This document shows, piece after piece, positions 1-6,089 of a DNA stretch of 6,297 nt. Positions within the stretch are counted from its first letter, which is position 1, and every line of letters begins with the position of its first letter. Under the pieces are notes generated by a model. The model worked only from the letters and a program-made list of their open reading frames with translations, ran no database searches and had not been told where the DNA came from. The DNA lies in the NCBI GenBank assembly GCA_003154025.1, contig PMCE01000083.1, positions 5,462 through 11,758 of the forward strand. Direction: 5' to 3'. The position numbers were made by a program, and so were the translations under genes. Source of the DNA: Syntrophaceae bacterium (GTDB lineage: Bacteria > Desulfobacterota > SM23-61).

Positions 1-810
1 CCCGCACATGGAAGCAACTCTCTCCATTCGGTTCCACCGATCGTCCCGAACCGCGATGGACAGCCAATCTTCCACCTTGTTCACCACGCCTTCAGGTATC
101 CTTTCCTGAAGGCGTCCGGCCGTGCCTGCCGCCAATCCCGTCACCCCGCAGCGGCAAAGGGGACGATTCAGCTTTGAATAGGTATATCTCCTGTCCGCAA
201 TCGTCAGTTCGACCGCTTCGTCCTCGCTGAATGCCTGGACGGGGCACATATCGACGCATACCCTGCACTGGCTCCGGTCGCAAAGTCTGGGCCCCTGGTA
301 AAGGGGGTCCGGCTCGATCTCACCATCGGTGATCAGCTGCACCCAGCGGACCCGGGGGCCGGCCTTAGGGGTGAGGACCAGCCCATTCCAGCCGAATTCC
401 CCCATCCCGGCGCAGACGGCGGAATGTCGGTTGGACATTTCCCCCATCATGAGATACTCATCGCGGGGGATGCTGGAGGGGATGAAGTACACTTTTCTTT
501 TGGCTTCCCGTTCCAGGTAAAGGCCCACCTTCATGGCCGCCTTGTCCAGGGCTTCGTTCAATTTGTTATAGCCAAAGACCATATAAGTGAAGATTCCGTG
601 TCGCAGGCCGTTTTCGTATGCCCTGTGGTTGGATTCGATCGCCCCTTGCGGGATTCGGATTCCCATCACCACGACCGATCGGGCTTGCGGCATGAAATCT
701 CCCGGGCGCCGGCCCGCGGGGGCATGGACCCAGCGGTCAACCGAACCTACCCCGAAGAAGTCCATATGATTTTCAAAAGCGATGGCCCGCAATTGATCCT
801 TCAGAATCAT
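1..810 (-). CDS. QueG/RdhA-like 4Fe-4S protein, downstream paralogue (3' end cut by window edge)
   Basis: An open frame runs without a stop from the ATG at 810-808 to base 1, giving 270 residues. It is about half identical by eye, nearly collinearly, to the protein encoded at 837-1676, so it is a real gene and a tandem duplicate. Shared landmarks are RSVVVMG (44-50), GLRHGIFTY (68-76), AVCAGMGEFGWNGLVLTP (131-148), GPRVRW (151-156) and EPDPLY (166-171). The ferredoxin-like part has Cys177, 182, 185 and 189 followed by Pro (CX4CX2CX3CP), then Cys219 and Cys221, then Cys269, the first cysteine of a second motif. By comparison with its paralogue only about 10 residues are missing. AAGGG (817-821) lies 6 bases upstream of the start, and the gap to the upstream gene is 26 bases, so co-transcription is likely. 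Family knowledge: QueG and RdhA bind a corrinoid and two 4Fe-4S clusters and carry out reductions. The substrate here is unknown. Confidence 0.9.
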   Translation of the reverse strand, partial: MILKDQLRAIAFENHMDFFGVGSVDRWVHAPAGRRPGDFMPQARSVVVMGIRIPQGAIESNHRAYENGLRHGIFTYMVFGYNKLNEALDKAAMKVGLYLEREAKRKVYFIPSSIPRDEYLMMGEMSNRHSAVCAGMGEFGWNGLVLTPKAGPRVRWVQLITDGEIEPDPLYQGPRLCDRSQCRVCVDMCPVQAFSEDEAVELTIADRRYTYSKLNRPLCRCGVTGLAAGTAGRLQERIPEGVVNKVEDWLSIAVRDDRWNRMERVASMCG

Positions 811-836
811 GGATATCCCTTTTCGGTGCGCTTTCC

Positions 837-1676
837 CTACCGTCCCGCAGGACAAAGGATCATGCAGCGGTGGCAGTAATTGCCGTGAGTGATTTCCATG
901 CGCTGCCAGGGGCTGTCCTTCCGCGAAAACGCAAACCAGTCGTCCATGGTGTTCATCCCGGCGGGGATGTCGGCCTGGAGGCGGCCCGGAGTGCCTTTGA
1001 CCAGGCCATCCGTGGCACACCGGCAGCGCGGTTTATGCCGCAGGCTGTAAGAGGTACGGTAATCCTTGATCTGGACCTCGACCCCCTGGTCCCTGCTCAG
1101 CGCCCCTGTGGGGCAGGCCTCCACGCATATGTGGCATTTGCCGGGATCGCACAGTTTCGGACCTCGGTAGAGCGGGTCGGGTTCCATTTGCGCTTCGGTA
1201 ATGACGGAAATCCAGCGAACCCGCGGGCCGTCCTGCGGGGTGAGAACAAAGCCGCTCCAGCCAAATTCTCCCAACCCCGCGCAGACCGCCGCGTATCGGT
1301 TGGACATGGCCGACATAAATAGCTTTTCATCCCGAGGTTGGCTCGCCGGAATTCCGTAGGCCTTCCGGTTGTACTTTTTTTCGATGTGGAAAATGGATTG
1401 GAGAGCGGCCCAGTCAAGCTGGTCGTTGATTTTGTTGTACCCGTAAACGATGTAGGTGAAAATGGCGTGGCGCAGTCCCTCATAAGCCAGCAGATTTCCC
1501 TTGATTGCTCCTTCCGGAACCACCATCCCCATGACGAGAACGGAATTCGCGCCGGGAAGCAGGTCGTTCGGACGATGCCCCTCCGGCATATTGGCAAACC
1601 GGTCCACCGGCGCGATGCCGAAATACTTCATTCCGTTGGCCAGTGCCAGTTCCTGCAATTCCTGTTTTATGGTCAT
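837..1676 (-). CDS. QueG/RdhA-like 4Fe-4S protein, upstream paralogue
   Basis: This is a complete 279-residue protein of the epoxyqueuosine reductase (COG1600-like) / reductive dehalogenase-like superfamily. The N-terminal and middle part (1-165) matches the nitroreductase-like, cobalamin-associated fold. Its family signature is the stretch from Ala133 through GEFGWSG (136-142), LTP (145-147) and GPRVRW (150-155) to EPDPLY (165-170). The C-terminal part has Cys176, 181, 184 and 188 followed by Pro, then CRC (Cys218, Cys220), then CX2CX3CP (Cys268, 271, 275), enough for two 4Fe-4S clusters with one cysteine to spare. It ends just after the second motif, shorter than housekeeping QueG, which normally has additional C-terminal sequence. 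No signal peptide is visible, so it is probably cytoplasmic. AGGAG (1681-1685) lies 4 bases before the ATG. It is the first gene of a minus-strand pair and is divergent from the LysR gene. A role in queuosine synthesis is possible, but the tandem duplication and neighbours suggest another reduction or electron-transfer job. Confidence 0.92.
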   Translation of the reverse strand: MTIKQELQELALANGMKYFGIAPVDRFANMPEGHRPNDLLPGANSVLVMGMVVPEGAIKGNLLAYEGLRHAIFTYIVYGYNKINDQLDWAALQSIFHIEKKYNRKAYGIPASQPRDEKLFMSAMSNRYAAVCAGLGEFGWSGFVLTPQDGPRVRWISVITEAQMEPDPLYRGPKLCDPGKCHICVEACPTGALSRDQGVEVQIKDYRTSYSLRHKPRCRCATDGLVKGTPGRLQADIPAGMNTMDDWFAFSRKDSPWQRMEITHGNYCHRCMILCPAGR

Positions 1677-1690
1677 CCTTCTCCTGCTGT

Positions 1691-1707
1691 CCGCTTTTTC
1701 AAAGCGG
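1691..1707 (-). other. Short stem-loop in the leader of the Fe-S gene pair
   Basis: A perfect 7-bp inverted repeat, CCGCTTT (1691-1697) and AAAGCGG (1701-1707), is separated by 3 bases. In the minus-strand transcript it would form a compact GC-closed hairpin about 5 bases upstream of the AGGAG ribosome-binding site of the gene starting at 1676. There is no T-run after it on either strand, so it does not look like an intrinsic terminator. It could affect translation or stability of the leader, but this is only an inference. Confidence 0.35.
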
Positions 1708-1800
1708 GCGACGATCCTCTTGTTGGAAAGACTCCTCTTTCTCCCACGGATCCTTGCTGACCCGACCCACCGCTCCGGGGGCTACCGTTCTCAGACCGAT

Positions 1801-1886
1801 TAAGTGTAACAAGAAAAAAATATGAAATAAAATGAATTTTTTTGTCATATAATATAAAATATATTCATATTAAGGAAAGGCATTCC
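1801..1886. promoter_or_regulatory. AT-rich divergent promoter/operator region between the Fe-S genes and lysR
   Basis: Bases about 1808-1872 are overwhelmingly A/T, in sharp contrast to the GC-rich flanks. An exact TATAAT lies at 1848-1853, 34 bases before the LysR ATG, although no good -35 sits at standard spacing. On the minus strand ATGACA (complement of 1844-1849) and CATATT (complement of 1820-1825) are spaced 18 bases apart, a plausible weak promoter for the Fe-S genes. A perfect 8-bp inverted repeat, AATATGAA (1819-1826) and TTCATATT (1864-1871), brackets the region. LysR-type proteins normally bind dyads in exactly this position next to their own gene. AT-richness makes chance repeats easy, so the operator assignment is tentative. 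The rest of the gap (1708-1800) shows only a 6-bp inverted repeat, GAAAGA/TCTTTC, at 1726-1741. Confidence 0.5.
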
Positions 1887-2804
1887 ATGTACGACAAAGG
1901 GATCGAAACCTTCCTGGCGATTGCGTCCTGTCATACCATATCCGGGGCCGCAGAACTGCTTCACCTGACCCAGTCTGCGATCAGCCACCGGCTTCGGGAG
2001 TTGGAAAGCCAGTTGGGGATGATTCTGATCGACCGGCAGAAGGGCCTGCGGCGCAGCGAATTGACCCTGGCGGGCGAAAAATTCCTGCCCCTCGCAGAAC
2101 GGTGGAGCCAGCTCTGGCGCGAAACCCAACAGACCAAATCCGGCATCTCGTCCCTGTTTTTAAAGATCGGCTGCGTGGACAGCGCCAATACCTATCTCAT
2201 GCCGCGGCTCTACACGGTTTTGGCCGACAGCGTTCCGCCGGTGCACCTGAAGATTTTCAGCATGCGGTCAGTTGACCTCTATGAAAAGATCGAACGGCGG
2301 GAGCTGGATATCGCTTTTGTGGGGACGGAGATCCATCATCCCAACGTGAAGATCGCCCACTTTTATCAGGAGCCCATGCGGGTCATCCGACACCGGCGGA
2401 GGGCGGGATCTTCCGGTACGGTTCGCGCCGAAGACCTCGACCCGGAGTATGAGCTGTTTCTCCCCTGGAGTCCGCCCCATCAGATCTGGCACGATCGCAT
2501 CTGGAATCCGTCGCGCCCCCCGAGAATGGAAATTGACACGATGAGTTTACTGGAAGCCCTCATGGAAGACCCCAGGCATTGGGCCATTGCTCCCCAATCG
2601 GTAATGGATCACTTCAGCGGAAAAAAGAGATTCATCGTCCAGGAGCTCGACCCGCCTCTCCTGGATCGGATTACGCTGATGATTACCCACCGACACCCTC
2701 GTGTGGGAGCCCGGCAGGGAATTGAGATGCTTGAGTCCGTGGCCCGCAATATGGGTTTCCTTGCCCCCGGAACCAAGAAAAGTTCGGGTGAAAAGCAGGA
2801 ATAA
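1887..2804 (+). CDS. LysR-type transcriptional regulator
   Basis: This 305-residue protein has the usual length and layout of the LysR family. The N-terminal winged helix-turn-helix spans about residues 4-63, with GAAELLHLTQSAISHRLREL (20-39) as the recognition segment and LTLAGE (59-64) at the start of the linker helix. A periplasmic-binding-protein-like effector domain spans about 91-290, beginning FLKIGCVDSANTYLMPRLY. The ATG at 1887 is chosen because AAGGAAAGG (1872-1880) lies 6 bases upstream. The frame extends back to a TTG at 1842, but those 15 codons are AT-rich and have no ribosome-binding site. The gene lies between the divergent Fe-S pair and the TRAP operon, so it probably autoregulates and controls one or both in response to a small ligand, possibly the transported acid. 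The C-terminus (after about 293) is a charged tail. The ligand cannot be predicted. Confidence 0.95.
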   Translation: MYDKGIETFLAIASCHTISGAAELLHLTQSAISHRLRELESQLGMILIDRQKGLRRSELTLAGEKFLPLAERWSQLWRETQQTKSGISSLFLKIGCVDSANTYLMPRLYTVLADSVPPVHLKIFSMRSVDLYEKIERRELDIAFVGTEIHHPNVKIAHFYQEPMRVIRHRRRAGSSGTVRAEDLDPEYELFLPWSPPHQIWHDRIWNPSRPPRMEIDTMSLLEALMEDPRHWAIAPQSVMDHFSGKKRFIVQELDPPLLDRITLMITHRHPRVGARQGIEMLESVARNMGFLAPGTKKSSGEKQE

Positions 2805-2956
2805 AGCAAGAATATTGATAGAGGGAGTCCACTCCCAAGATCCCACGCATTGCGGGGTGGCCGGATTTCAAGCCACCGGTTGACATCTCTGGTTACCTGC
2901 GGGTCATTGGAAGTCAAAAGAGAAAGGCCTGGGAATCGGCGTAGAGCCATTTTTTC
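2805..2956 (+). other. Non-coding gap with dyad sequences upstream of the TRAP promoter
   Basis: No convincing gene is seen here. It holds two GC-rich dyads: GGGAGT/ACTCCC with a 2-base centre (2823-2836), and GGTGGC/GCCACC with a 10-base loop (2856-2861 and 2872-2877). Neither is followed by a T-run, so neither is a clear terminator for the LysR gene. Their position 80-130 bases upstream of the dctP promoter makes them possible regulator-binding sites, which is inference only. Confidence 0.3.
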
Positions 2957-2985
2957 TTGACACCTTTTCCCCCTTTTCGTATATT
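2957..2985 (+). promoter_or_regulatory. Sigma-70-type promoter of the TRAP operon
   Basis: TTGACA (2957-2962, exact consensus -35) is followed by a 17-base pyrimidine-rich spacer and TATATT (2980-2985, five of six bases matching the -10 consensus). Transcription would start near 2992, leaving a leader of about 50 bases before the dctP ATG. The leader contains a strong ribosome-binding site, AGGAGG (3027-3032), 9 bases from the start codon. The near-ideal promoter and ribosome-binding site fit the high expression usual for a TRAP binding protein. They also allow the operon to be expressed separately from the LysR gene. Confidence 0.75.
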
Positions 2986-3041
2986 CAACCAACCTCAAAG
3001 CCAGTCCTTGACGATTCAAGCAAAAAAGGAGGAATCGATCC

Positions 3042-4052
3042 ATGCGTAACTCCATCAGGGTCCTTATTGCCGTCGTTCTCTCCCTCGCTTTTCTGCCGCC
3101 AGGTTGGAGCGGAGGCGGTTATGCCGCGGCTGCGGAAAAAGATAAGCCGAAGGTCCTGGATCTTGCCTACGTCAATAACTCTGACCTCACTCACAAGGCT
3201 TACGAGTGGATGTCCAAAGAGATCGCCCAGCGTTCCAACGGCACCCTTCAGATCCGCTACCATCCCGGAACTCTTCTCACCAAAGAAGCCGAGATCGTCG
3301 ACGCGGTGAAGTCGGGGAACATCGCCATGGGCACTCCCGTCGGGGCCGCCTCCTCGCTGATCCCCGAGATGGGCGTCTTCATGGTCCCCTACCTGGTGCG
3401 GGATTACAATCAAGCCTACACCATGTTCAACGGGGAAGTGGGGAAGCAACTCGCCGACCTGGTCGAGAAGAAGTACAAGCTTCGCGTTCTGATCTACATG
3501 GATATGGGCTTCCGCCACTTCTGGAACAGCAAGCGGCCCATCAACACTCCCGACGACCTGAAGGGGCTGAAGCTGCGGGTGCAACAGGGCAAGGTGTTTG
3601 CCGACACGGTAAACGGCCTGGGCGCCAGCGCCGTGCCCATGGGCTGGACCGAGGTGATTCCCGCGGTGCAGCAGGGCGTGGTGGACGGCGCCGACCTGCC
3701 GGTGGCGAACATCTTCAACCTCAAGGCCTATGAGGTTTCCAAGTACGCCTCTCTGACCTTCCACAACTACAGCCCCACGATGACGGTCATCAATCCCGGC
3801 ATCTGGAAAGCACTGTCCCCGGAGCACCAGAAGCTGCTGCAGGATATTGCCATGCAGGCCCAGACCCGGATGCGGAACGATACGGAGAGCGTAGACTCTC
3901 TGGCGGGGGCGAAAAAGCTGCTGGAGCCGGTGGGAATGGTGGTCAACCAGGCCGACGTCGCCGCTTTTCGCAAAGTGGCTGAAAAGAACATCTGGCCCCA
4001 GTATAAAAAGATATTCCCTGAGATGTGGGACAAGATCGTCAGCACCAAGTAG
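3042..4052 (+). CDS. dctP: TRAP transporter substrate-binding protein, DctP family
   Basis: This 336-residue periplasmic binding protein of a tripartite ATP-independent transporter captures the substrate and delivers it to DctQM. A Sec signal peptide is clear: a basic start (MRNSIR), a hydrophobic core at about 7-20, and an Ala-rich cleavage region near 28-31. The mature domain has the family features: LDLAYVNNSDLTHKA (39-53), IRYHPGTLLTKEAEIVDAV (71-89), DDLKGLKLRV (171-180) and GWTEVIPAVQQGVVDGAD (201-218). Arg179 matches the conserved arginine that, in the family, pairs with the substrate carboxylate, so an organic acid is the likely cargo. Its exact identity cannot be told. It is the first gene of the operon, followed by a stem-loop and then dctQ. 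Length and motifs are normal and no truncation is seen. Confidence 0.95.
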   Translation: MRNSIRVLIAVVLSLAFLPPGWSGGGYAAAAEKDKPKVLDLAYVNNSDLTHKAYEWMSKEIAQRSNGTLQIRYHPGTLLTKEAEIVDAVKSGNIAMGTPVGAASSLIPEMGVFMVPYLVRDYNQAYTMFNGEVGKQLADLVEKKYKLRVLIYMDMGFRHFWNSKRPINTPDDLKGLKLRVQQGKVFADTVNGLGASAVPMGWTEVIPAVQQGVVDGADLPVANIFNLKAYEVSKYASLTFHNYSPTMTVINPGIWKALSPEHQKLLQDIAMQAQTRMRNDTESVDSLAGAKKLLEPVGMVVNQADVAAFRKVAEKNIWPQYKKIFPEMWDKIVSTK

Positions 4053-4064
4053 ATCCAGGGGATT

Positions 4065-4105
4065 GGGGGCGGGAGAAAATCGGTATTATCCGGGCTCCCG
4101 CCTCC
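4065..4105 (+). other. Intercistronic stem-loop between dctP and dctQ
   Basis: An 11-bp stem pairs 4065-4075 with 4095-4105, with one G-T pair (4067/4103) and otherwise Watson-Crick pairs. It encloses a 19-base loop in which CGG (4081-4083) and CCG (4090-4092) can pair further. It begins 12 bases after the dctP stop codon. No T-run follows, so it is unlikely to be a full intrinsic terminator. In many transporter operons such hairpins protect the upstream binding-protein message from 3' exonucleases, giving more DctP than membrane subunits, and that is the likely role here. Confidence 0.6.
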
Positions 4106-4153
4106 CACCCCCCATTTGATGTCTAGCCCCCTTATGGACCGGAGGATAGGTTC

Positions 4154-4627
4154 GTGGCTCGCGTTGCCAACCTGATCAGCTTTATTCCGCGCATCGTCCT
4201 CGTGACGCTGATGATTGTCATGCTGGTGGACATGATGCTCGGGGTTTTTTTCCGATATATTGTAGGGCAGGCGCTCGCCTGGAGTGAAGAGGTGGGAACC
4301 CTCTGCCTCATCTGGCTTACCTTCGTCGGGGGGGCCATCGGAATCACCCGGGGTACCCATTTCTCCATCCACCTTTTCCTGGAACGACTGGGACCCCGCC
4401 AGCAGCGAATCCTCCAGACGGCCATCGCCCTTTTGATCATGCTGTTCGGGCTGGTGGTGGCCCCCTACGGGCTGGAGCTGACCCTCCGCAACTCCACCTC
4501 CATAACCCCGGGCCTGGGGCTCAACCTGGGGGTGCAATACGCCTCCGCCTTCGTGGGGGGAGTGCTCATGGTTTGCTACGCCCTGGCCCTCGTCATCGAG
4601 GTCATTCGAGGTCGAAAGTCGCCCTAG
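4154..4627 (+). CDS. dctQ: TRAP transporter small permease subunit, DctQ family
   Basis: This 157-residue integral membrane protein has four predicted hydrophobic segments at about 13-32, 48-65, 87-107 and 128-150, the standard DctQ topology. The family signature is present: FFRYIVGQALAWSEEV (32-47), with Arg34, Trp43 and the Glu45-Glu46 pair, followed by GITRGTHFSIHLF (63-75). It pairs with DctM in the inner membrane and is needed for transport, although it is not thought to carry the substrate. The start is GTG: an in-frame stop at 4124-4126 and the lack of any other start codon after it leave only 4154. GGAGGA (4141-4146) lies 7 bases upstream. It is 101 bases from dctP and 101 bases from dctM. 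Confidence 0.93.
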   Translation: MARVANLISFIPRIVLVTLMIVMLVDMMLGVFFRYIVGQALAWSEEVGTLCLIWLTFVGGAIGITRGTHFSIHLFLERLGPRQQRILQTAIALLIMLFGLVVAPYGLELTLRNSTSITPGLGLNLGVQYASAFVGGVLMVCYALALVIEVIRGRKSP

Positions 4628-4728
4628 GGATGAAGCGGAACTGGCGTGGAAGGCGATACCCGGGGTCGGGCCTGCGCGTGGATTGGAGTGCGGTTGCAAA
4701 TCACTGAGGTTTCGGTTGGAGTATCCCC

Positions 4729-6012
4729 ATGCTTCTATCTTTAGCGGCGGTAGGTTTCGTGTTCCTGATCGCCATAGGCACACCCGTGGTTTTTGCCATG
4801 GGACTGTCGGGCATCATCGGACTGATCCTGGGCAACTTTGAATTGGGCAAGCTGCCCTCCAGCATCATTGGAGGGGCCGACAGCTTCGTGCTGCTGGCCA
4901 TCCCGAGCTTCATCTTCGCCGGAGGCCTGATGGAGAAATGCGGGATGTCGTACCAGCTGGTCGACCTGGCCAGGGCCGTGGTGGGTTGGATGAAGGGCGG
5001 GCTGGGCATGACCACCGTTGCGGCGGAGTACCTTTTTTCAGGGATCTCCGGTTCCTCCATCGCCGACGTTTCCGCCATCGGCGCCATGCTGACCCCCCCG
5101 ATGCTGAAAGCCGGCTACAAGCCGGAGCACGCGGTCTCCATCGTAGCGGCGGCCACGGGGATGGGAATCCTGGTTCCCCCGGCCATCTTCATGATCGTGA
5201 TCGGCACGATGACCAATACTTCCATCGTGGGGATCTTCCTGGGCGGCTTCATCCCGGCCCTGGCAATGTCGGCCATCCTGATGGCGGTGATCTATTGGCA
5301 GGCACGCCGGTTCCACTGGCCGACCGACGCGCGTCCCAGCTGGCGGGTCTTTCTGGCGGCGTTGAAGGGGGCCGTGATTCCCCTGTTTGTGCCCTTCGTG
5401 ATGCTGGTGGGCTTCCGGTTCGGAATCTTCACCGCCACGGAGGCCGGCGGCATCATCGCTTTCTACGCTCTGGTGATTGCCCTGCTGGTCTACCGCAATG
5501 TCACTTTTAAGGAGATCCTGAAGATCGCCGAGGAGAGTGCGCTGGTGAGCGCCACCGTGGTGCTGCTCCTGGGGGTGGCGACGGTCTACCAGTTTCTGAT
5601 GGGAATGGCCCAGGTCCCCCAGGCTCTCGGGCAGTTGCTGACGCCGCTCCAGGGGAGCCCCGGGGCATTCTTATGCGTGGTGGCCCTCATTGTGGCCTTC
5701 TTCGGGATGGTGATGGAGGGACTTCCGGCCGCGGTGATCCTGGTCCCGGTCCTCTTTCCGACGGCCAAGGCCATGGGGGTCCAGCCGATCCACTTCAACA
5801 TCGTGCTCACGGCGGCAGTGGGGGTGGGGCTCTTCATGCCTCCCATCGGGGTCGGGCTGCTGATCGCCCTGCGTTTCGGCAAGCTCACCATCACCCAGCA
5901 TATGCCCCATTACTGGCCCTATGCGGTAGCCTTGGCGGTGGGGCTGCTGGTCGTCATCCTGGTGCCCGAGCTTACCATGTGGCTCCCCAGGGGTGCCGGC
6001 CTCGCCCGATAG
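4729..6012 (+). CDS. dctM: TRAP transporter large permease subunit, DctM family
   Basis: This 427-residue membrane protein, the usual length for DctM, forms the ion-coupled substrate channel of the TRAP system. It has about 11-12 hydrophobic segments in two related halves. Typical DctM motifs are visible: AIPSFIFAGGLMEKCG (57-72), SGISGSSIADVSAIGAMLTP (104-123), GILVPPAIFMIVIGTMTNTS (146-165), FTATEAGG (234-241), and in the second half MEGLPAAVILVPVLFPTA (329-346), GVQPIHFNIVL (350-360) and FMPPIGVGLL (369-378). Usual members often read TPTEA and TPP where this one has TATEA and MPP, a mild variation. GGAG (4718-4721) lies 7 bases before the ATG, and an in-frame TGA at 4705-4707 rules out a much earlier start. 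It follows dctQ and precedes the DUF6282-type gene by 77 bases, with no clear terminator, so the operon probably continues. Confidence 0.95.
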   Translation: MLLSLAAVGFVFLIAIGTPVVFAMGLSGIIGLILGNFELGKLPSSIIGGADSFVLLAIPSFIFAGGLMEKCGMSYQLVDLARAVVGWMKGGLGMTTVAAEYLFSGISGSSIADVSAIGAMLTPPMLKAGYKPEHAVSIVAAATGMGILVPPAIFMIVIGTMTNTSIVGIFLGGFIPALAMSAILMAVIYWQARRFHWPTDARPSWRVFLAALKGAVIPLFVPFVMLVGFRFGIFTATEAGGIIAFYALVIALLVYRNVTFKEILKIAEESALVSATVVLLLGVATVYQFLMGMAQVPQALGQLLTPLQGSPGAFLCVVALIVAFFGMVMEGLPAAVILVPVLFPTAKAMGVQPIHFNIVLTAAVGVGLFMPPIGVGLLIALRFGKLTITQHMPHYWPYAVALAVGLLVVILVPELTMWLPRGAGLAR

Positions 6013-6089
6013 AAAGGGGCGGCCCGGGGCCATCTTTCATTCTTGGAACGATGGTCGCGGAGCCGGCCATACAGGAAAGGGAGATAGGA

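Noticed and set aside
92..283. A short minus-strand frame and other plus-strand frames over 329-1760.
   Set aside because: They overlap the two Fe-S proteins in other frames; the frames carrying conserved motifs and paralogy are the ones at 810-1 and 1676-837.
1842..1886. Upstream TTG start for the LysR protein.
   Set aside because: It would add 15 residues from the AT-rich promoter region, has no ribosome-binding site, and overlaps the TATAAT box; the ATG at 1887 has AAGGAAAGG at good spacing.
2880..2908. A second TTGACA that could be a -35 box.
   Set aside because: The hexamer 17 bases downstream (GTCATT) is a poor -10, whereas the pair at 2957-2985 is near-consensus. The TTGAC/GTCAA repeat at 2880-2917 has only 5-bp arms, 28 bases apart.
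2985..3827. A 280-codon minus-strand open frame opposite dctP.
   Set aside because: It is the complement of a clear DctP coding sequence, with His/Val/Gly-rich shadow composition and no recognisable motif.
3767..4783. A 338-codon open frame on the minus strand across dctP, dctQ and the start of dctM.
   Set aside because: It lies antisense to three well-recognised TRAP genes, has low-complexity His/Gly/Pro-rich composition typical of a GC-rich shadow frame, and matches no family I recognise.
6021..6045. GC-rich palindrome after dctM as a possible terminator.
   Set aside because: GGCCC/GGGCC has only a 1-base centre, so at most a 4-bp stem can form, and the following bases are not a real T-run.
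6051..6089. In-frame upstream ATG for the DUF6282-type gene.
   Set aside because: It has a weaker ribosome-binding site than the ATG at 6090 and the extra 13 residues contain nothing resembling the family start, although it cannot be fully excluded.
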